From: an uncultured Candidatus Saccharibacteria bacterium
GTDB taxonomy: Bacteria > Patescibacteriota > Saccharimonadia > Saccharimonadales > Saccharimonadaceae
Assembly (NCBI GenBank): GCA_937990725.1
Contig: CALKQS010000014.1
Span: forward strand, 1 to 64,000
Direction of reading: 5' to 3'
Length of the DNA: 64,000 nt
The position numbers and the translations under genes are program-made. Within the stretch, counting starts at the first letter, position 1, and the number at the start of each line of letters is the position of its first letter. Below, in pieces: positions 60,884 to 64,000 of this stretch. A model generated the notes under the pieces. That model worked only from the letters and a program-made list of their open reading frames with translations, was not told where the DNA came from and did not search any database.

Positions 60884-62146
60884 TTACCCCTGTTGTGCGA
60901 GCCGCTCCCGTACCCAGCCATCAATCGTACCTGCTCCCATACAGAGCACAAGCTTACCTTCAGCGCGGGCAGTTTGGATAGCGTGCCACAGGGCATCATC
61001 TAGCTCGGCGTAGTGGACGCTGCTACGGTTCGTTAGTTGCTCGGTCAGTTGCCGTGGAGTGAGAATAGGCAAGGCTGGGTCTTCGCGGCTGAGGTAGGTT
61101 GGCAGCCAGTAGATGTGCTCGGCGCGCTCCATGCAATCGGTGTATTGCTGACGGATCTCATGCTGACGGACGTTTTGATGTGGCTGATATACCAGCACAA
61201 CGTGGTCGGACAATTCTCGTGCCATTTGCAATGTTGCGGCGATTTCTACCGGGTGGTGGCCATAATCACTATACAGCCCAGCCCCAAGCCGCTCAAAGCG
61301 CCGCTGCACCCCCGGGAAGGTATTGATAGCCGCCCGAATGTGCTCGGGTGAGCCAAGTCGTAGCTGCTTGCACGCCGTTGCTACCAGTGTTGCGTTTGCT
61401 CGGTTGTGTGCCCCTGCGAGGGTAAATTGCTGCACGTCCTCATCTTCCAAGACACGCGCCCGTCGCCGTGGTGGCACAACGCCTGCATCGGCATCGCGCT
61501 GCCACATGATAGTATATTCGCTCTGCTCGAGGAAGCGGCTAAAGGCATCGGTGTAATCCTGCTTGGTAGGGTAGGTGTCCGGGTGATCGTAGTCAACAGA
61601 GGTTAGTAGCGTGAGATAAGGGTGGAATTGCAAAAAGTTGCGGTCAAACTCATCACACTCATACACAAAGTAGCGGCTGTCTGGCACATAGTGGCCGCTG
61701 GGACCAAAACTCAATGTTGTACCCACCGAGTAACTCACTGGCTCGCCCAGCTGACGCAGCGCCCAGACCATCAGGCCAGTTGTTGTCGTCTTGCCGTGGG
61801 TGCCAGCGATGGCAATGAGCTGGAGGTCTTTTTCGTTGATGAGATAGGTGAGGAGCTCGTCGCGTTTAGCGGTATAGATGCCAAGTCGATGCGCCAAGAC
61901 GAGCTCGGGGTGATCGGGTGGCAAAGCTGCAGTATAGATAAACCAATCGATGGGGGTTTGCTCGTGGCGATAGGCTAGGTATTCGCCTGTTTGGTCTTGC
62001 GAGACGGAGATGCCGCGCTGCTCGAGTTCTTGTGTTTCGAGCCCCGTGTGGCTATCCGAGCCAAGCACACGGTGCCCTGCATCGTGCGCCAACTCAGCCA
62101 GTGGCCCCAGGCCCACGCCGCCGATTCCAGAGAAATAGATATTCAT
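60884..62146 (-). CDS. murC: UDP-N-acetylmuramate-L-alanine ligase (MurC-type Mur ligase)
   Basis: A 420-residue Mur ligase. It starts with the nucleotide-fold motif IYFSGIGGVGLGPLAELA typical of MurC and Mpl, then the ATP loop AGTHGKTTTT (about 112-121), YECDEFDRNFL, GAHNRANA (about 255) and YSDYGHHP (about 300). It should add the first amino acid (L-Ala) to UDP-MurNAc. Mpl, which recycles tripeptide, is the alternative. Start 62146 is preferred to in-frame upstream codons because of the TACAAT box 7 bases ahead and the family start. Confidence 0.88.
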   Translation of the reverse strand: MNIYFSGIGGVGLGPLAELAHDAGHRVLGSDSHTGLETQELEQRGISVSQDQTGEYLAYRHEQTPIDWFIYTAALPPDHPELVLAHRLGIYTAKRDELLTYLINEKDLQLIAIAGTHGKTTTTGLMVWALRQLGEPVSYSVGTTLSFGPSGHYVPDSRYFVYECDEFDRNFLQFHPYLTLLTSVDYDHPDTYPTKQDYTDAFSRFLEQSEYTIMWQRDADAGVVPPRRRARVLEDEDVQQFTLAGAHNRANATLVATACKQLRLGSPEHIRAAINTFPGVQRRFERLGAGLYSDYGHHPVEIAATLQMARELSDHVVLVYQPHQNVRQHEIRQQYTDCMERAEHIYWLPTYLSREDPALPILTPRQLTEQLTNRSSVHYAELDDALWHAIQTARAEGKLVLCMGAGTIDGWVRERLAQQG

Positions 62147-62153
62147 ACCCTCC

Positions 62154-62159
62154 ATTGTA
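62154..62159 (-). promoter_or_regulatory. -10 box of murC
   Basis: TACAAT on the minus strand, 7 bases before the ATG at 62146. The GGAGGG in between is too close for a normal SD. Confidence 0.5.
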
Positions 62160-62244
62160 CCGCCTCTGGCACAAAACCACCAGAGGTAGCCAAGGAGTGC
62201 GATCGCTCCACCTCGCGCTACTAGGTTCAATATTGAGGTTATGC

Positions 62245-62250
62245 TATACT
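62245..62250 (+). promoter_or_regulatory. Extended -10 box of the 62290 gene
   Basis: TGCTATACT at 62242-62250, about 40 bases before ATG 62290; GTG 62266 in the same frame is 15 bases away. Confidence 0.5.
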
Positions 62251-62289
62251 AGAGCCAAAGCATAAGTGGGCATACACAGGGTATATAAC

Positions 62290-62925
62290 ATGGCAAACAA
62301 ACAGCAAGTCAAGCGCTCGATGAAGCGGCTCCGGCGCATCAAGATGTGGCACTTGGTGCTACTGCTTATGGTGCTGCTCGTGTTGTCTGCCACTTTTTTG
62401 CGGCTCAATAATGTGGGGATGACCGAGCGGCGGCGGGCAGTTCTCTCGGCAGATAAGGCGGGCAATATGGAGCAGATCCGCCAGCGCATTGCTGACCTCC
62501 AGCAGTATTCCTCTGCCCATATGAATGCCGATACTGGCCCAATCTACCTACAAGAGCAGTACAATCGCGACGCCAAGGCTGCGCTCAACGCCTCGATGAG
62601 CACCACCAACCGCGCTGGCCAAACCGCCAATGCCAAGGCCGATGCAGTGTGTAAGCCACGCTTCCATAGCTGGTCGATCGACTACGTACGTTGCGTTTAT
62701 GAGGAGCTCGGCAAGCTCAGTAGCACCAATGCTGGCCTCCAGACTGCCAAAATGCCCGATACCAGCCTCTACCACTACAACTTCAGCGCACCACTATGGT
62801 CGCCCGACTTCGCCGGCTGGACGATTCTCCTCACTGGCGTGGTTATCTCGGCCATTCTTGGGCGTATCGTGGGGATGATTATCCTGCGTATCATGCTGCG
62901 CATTCAGTATCGAGCAGCGAAATAA
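62290..62925 (+). CDS. Two-span membrane protein with extracytoplasmic helical domain, unknown
   Basis: A 211-residue protein: a basic N-terminus (KRSMKRLRRIK), helix 1 (about 19-38), a soluble helical part with two Cys (AVCKPRFHSWSIDYVRCVYE), then helix 2 (about 173-197) and a basic tail. The topology places the Cys pair outside, where a disulfide is possible. No family recognised. GTG 62266 would add eight residues. Confidence 0.65.
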   Translation: MANKQQVKRSMKRLRRIKMWHLVLLLMVLLVLSATFLRLNNVGMTERRRAVLSADKAGNMEQIRQRIADLQQYSSAHMNADTGPIYLQEQYNRDAKAALNASMSTTNRAGQTANAKADAVCKPRFHSWSIDYVRCVYEELGKLSSTNAGLQTAKMPDTSLYHYNFSAPLWSPDFAGWTILLTGVVISAILGRIVGMIILRIMLRIQYRAAK

Positions 62926-63143
62926 ATAGCCAAAAAATAAAAAATCACAACATAATTTACAACACGTACAACACACATGATGGCCTTGAGCGAGCGTTCG
63001 CTAGACGCTCCATAAAATTTATGCTTGACCCCTGTTTATCGTACAAAAATCGTACCAACATCTATCATACACAATAACCATAAGCAAAAAACAAAATTGC
63101 TTACCCTTGGCCGTCATCTCTGTAAAAAATCGCTGCCAAAGTG

Positions 63144-63172
63144 TTGACATCCATTTTATGAGCATGTAGGCT
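63144..63172 (+). promoter_or_regulatory. Promoter of the 63204 gene
   Basis: TTGACA (63144-63149), 17 bases, TAGGCT (63167-63172), with a leader of about 25 bases that holds TAGGAGGAG. Confidence 0.55.
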
Positions 63173-63203
63173 AGGTTTTGTAAGATCAAATAGGAGGAGC
63201 ACT

Positions 63204-63452
63204 ATGGCTTACGAATATACTAGTTCGAATGGTACTACATACTACTTGCACACGCAAAAAGATGCAGTATTGCGCGGTGGCGTAAAGCGGACGATTTACT
63301 ACTTTTGCAAATCACCAAACAACGGCAAAGGTGAGCCGTGTGACATGCCTGAGGGCTACTATGTGAAGGAGCACTCGCGCAATAAGTTCCCCTTTGCTGC
63401 CAAGAAAGACGCGGCAAAGCCCACCAAAAAGGCTGCTAAAGCAACCAAATAA
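63204..63452 (+). CDS. Small basic protein with Lys/Ala-rich tail, unknown
   Basis: An 82-residue protein with a small Tyr-rich domain containing two Cys (YEYTSSNGTTYYLHTQKD, YYFCKSPNNGKGEPCDMP) and a histone-H1-like tail KKAAKATK. It may bind nucleic acid; the first part looks like a small beta-sheet. AGGAGGAG lies 6 bases before the ATG, its own promoter and a strong terminator suggest abundant expression. Confidence 0.75.
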   Translation: MAYEYTSSNGTTYYLHTQKDAVLRGGVKRTIYYFCKSPNNGKGEPCDMPEGYYVKEHSRNKFPFAAKKDAAKPTKKAAKATK

Positions 63453-63471
63453 CCCGGACACGTGTATATAG

Positions 63472-63506
63472 AAAAAAGACCTTTCTGTAACAGAAGGGTC
63501 TTTTTT
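63472..63506 (+). terminator. Terminator of the 63204 gene
   Basis: AAAAAAGACC with GGTCTTTTTT, extended by TTCTG/CAGAA around a TAA loop. The T tract lies in the stem, so it can act in both directions. Confidence 0.9.
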
Positions 63507-63745
63507 GTTGACTTAGTGTAAGAGAGGGCTACAAAGCAAGTGGAGTATGAGATTAAGTAAGCCGCGAGCCTATACCGTATGACGATAACTAAGTTTGTAT
63601 AGAGAAGTACGCTCTCGCACCACTCAGAGCGCTAGAGCGCGATGTTTGGCATGAATTGTGGCTTTTGGCTTTTCTCTCATTTTGTACCTCTCGCAGCGAG
63701 AGGGGCGTAAGAAGAGATGTGAGCGCATAAGCTGCGTATTAGCAA

Positions 63746-64000
63746 TTAGCTATATGACATGTTATGCATTGGTGCAGCGCTCCCCACATGCAGTGCTGGG
63801 CGAACGCGCATTGGTGAGCTACCACGAGTGGCTTTGCCGAGACGTTGGCGCACTTGGCCGTGCAAGACTGTCCCGGAGACAGCGCTGCCATCAATCAATG
63901 CTTCACCGGCAAAGAGTGTGCTCGTCCAGCGCTTGCGTTGTTCGCAGTCTGGTGCTTGGAGATTCTGCAAGACAAGCGCACACCATAGTTGCCGAGTCAT
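63746..64000 (-). CDS. 3' part of an unidentified gene (partial at window edge)
   Basis: A frame of 84 codons reaching the window edge on the minus strand, with codon use like the neighbouring genes and a stop at 63746. The terminal ATG coincides with the edge, so the gene may begin further upstream. No family recognised. Confidence 0.4.
   Translation of the reverse strand: MTRQLWCALVLQNLQAPDCEQRKRWTSTLFAGEALIDGSAVSGTVLHGQVRQRLGKATRGSSPMRVRPALHVGSAAPMHNMSYS

Noticed and set aside
1..64000. CRISPR arrays, insertion sequences and rRNA genes
   Set aside because: Reading the window gave no regularly spaced repeats, no transposase gene with terminal repeats and no rRNA motifs.

Overview
The window most resembles a chromosome segment of a Candidatus Saccharibacteria (TM7, Patescibacteria) cell; this is an inference from gene content and architecture, not from a marker-gene search. 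Pointers: compact single genes on both strands, many genes started by a -10 box only 6-10 bases before the start codon with no Shine-Dalgarno (leaderless mRNAs), an FeS-less MutY, many unknown single-membrane-span proteins, and a complete arginine deiminase operon of the kind known from host-associated Saccharibacteria. TGA is used as a stop. Coding DNA is of roughly balanced base composition except for an AT-rich foreign island at about 22.7-25.4 kb.

Layout. 1-3.5 kb: DHA2 drug-efflux permease, Nudix hydrolase, kinase-like protein. 3.5-5.6 kb: groES-groEL under a CIRCE operator. 5.6-8 kb: csoR and a CPH-type copper ATPase under a perfect CsoR palindrome. 8-10.6 kb: VanZ-RDD membrane protein and a membrane-anchored GH18 glycosidase. 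10.6-14.9 kb: autoregulated MarR with a heterodimeric ABC exporter. 14.9-16.9 kb: PEBP protein, TylF-like methyltransferase, an orphan PD-(D/E)XK nuclease. 17-22.6 kb: arcA-arcB-arcD-DDAH-arcC. 22.6-25.4 kb: AT-rich island with a RhuM remnant, a DUF1413-like protein, an ORF6N protein and a candidate small RNA. 25.8-29.4 kb: MacB-type ABC transporter with PadR regulator and PspC-domain protein. 29.5-32.8 kb: phosphotransferase, tyrS, Nudix. 32.9-37.2 kb: RTX lipase preceded by two paralogous membrane proteins and a fragment of a second lipase gene. 37.4-45 kb: GT2-GT39 fusion, two-component system, small glycine-rich membrane protein, thioredoxin-fold protein. 45-50.9 kb: CorC-like protein, aspS, mutY, VIT1 transporter. 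51-56 kb: secreted metallopeptidase and several unknown exported proteins. 56-64 kb: MscS, TsaC-like, trmB, HD-CYTH fusion, winged-helix Nudix regulator, MazG, MurC and small unknown genes.

How the parts work together. Arginine import, deimination, ornithine carbamoyltransfer and carbamate kinase give ATP and ammonia, and a DDAH-type enzyme in the same operon could feed methylated arginines in as citrulline. The two-component system between 41.5 and 43.2 kb probably controls both flanking genes, because both carry the same direct-repeat element at the same distance from the -10 box. The most unusual loci are the RTX lipase with its duplicated partner gene, the candidate structured RNA near 24.9 kb, the HD-CYTH fusion beside other nucleotide-handling genes, and the overlapping divergent leaderless promoters at 56.95 kb. 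Three genes (lipase, histidine kinase, a proline-rich membrane protein) are each broken by one missing base; real mutation and assembly error cannot be told apart from the sequence alone.
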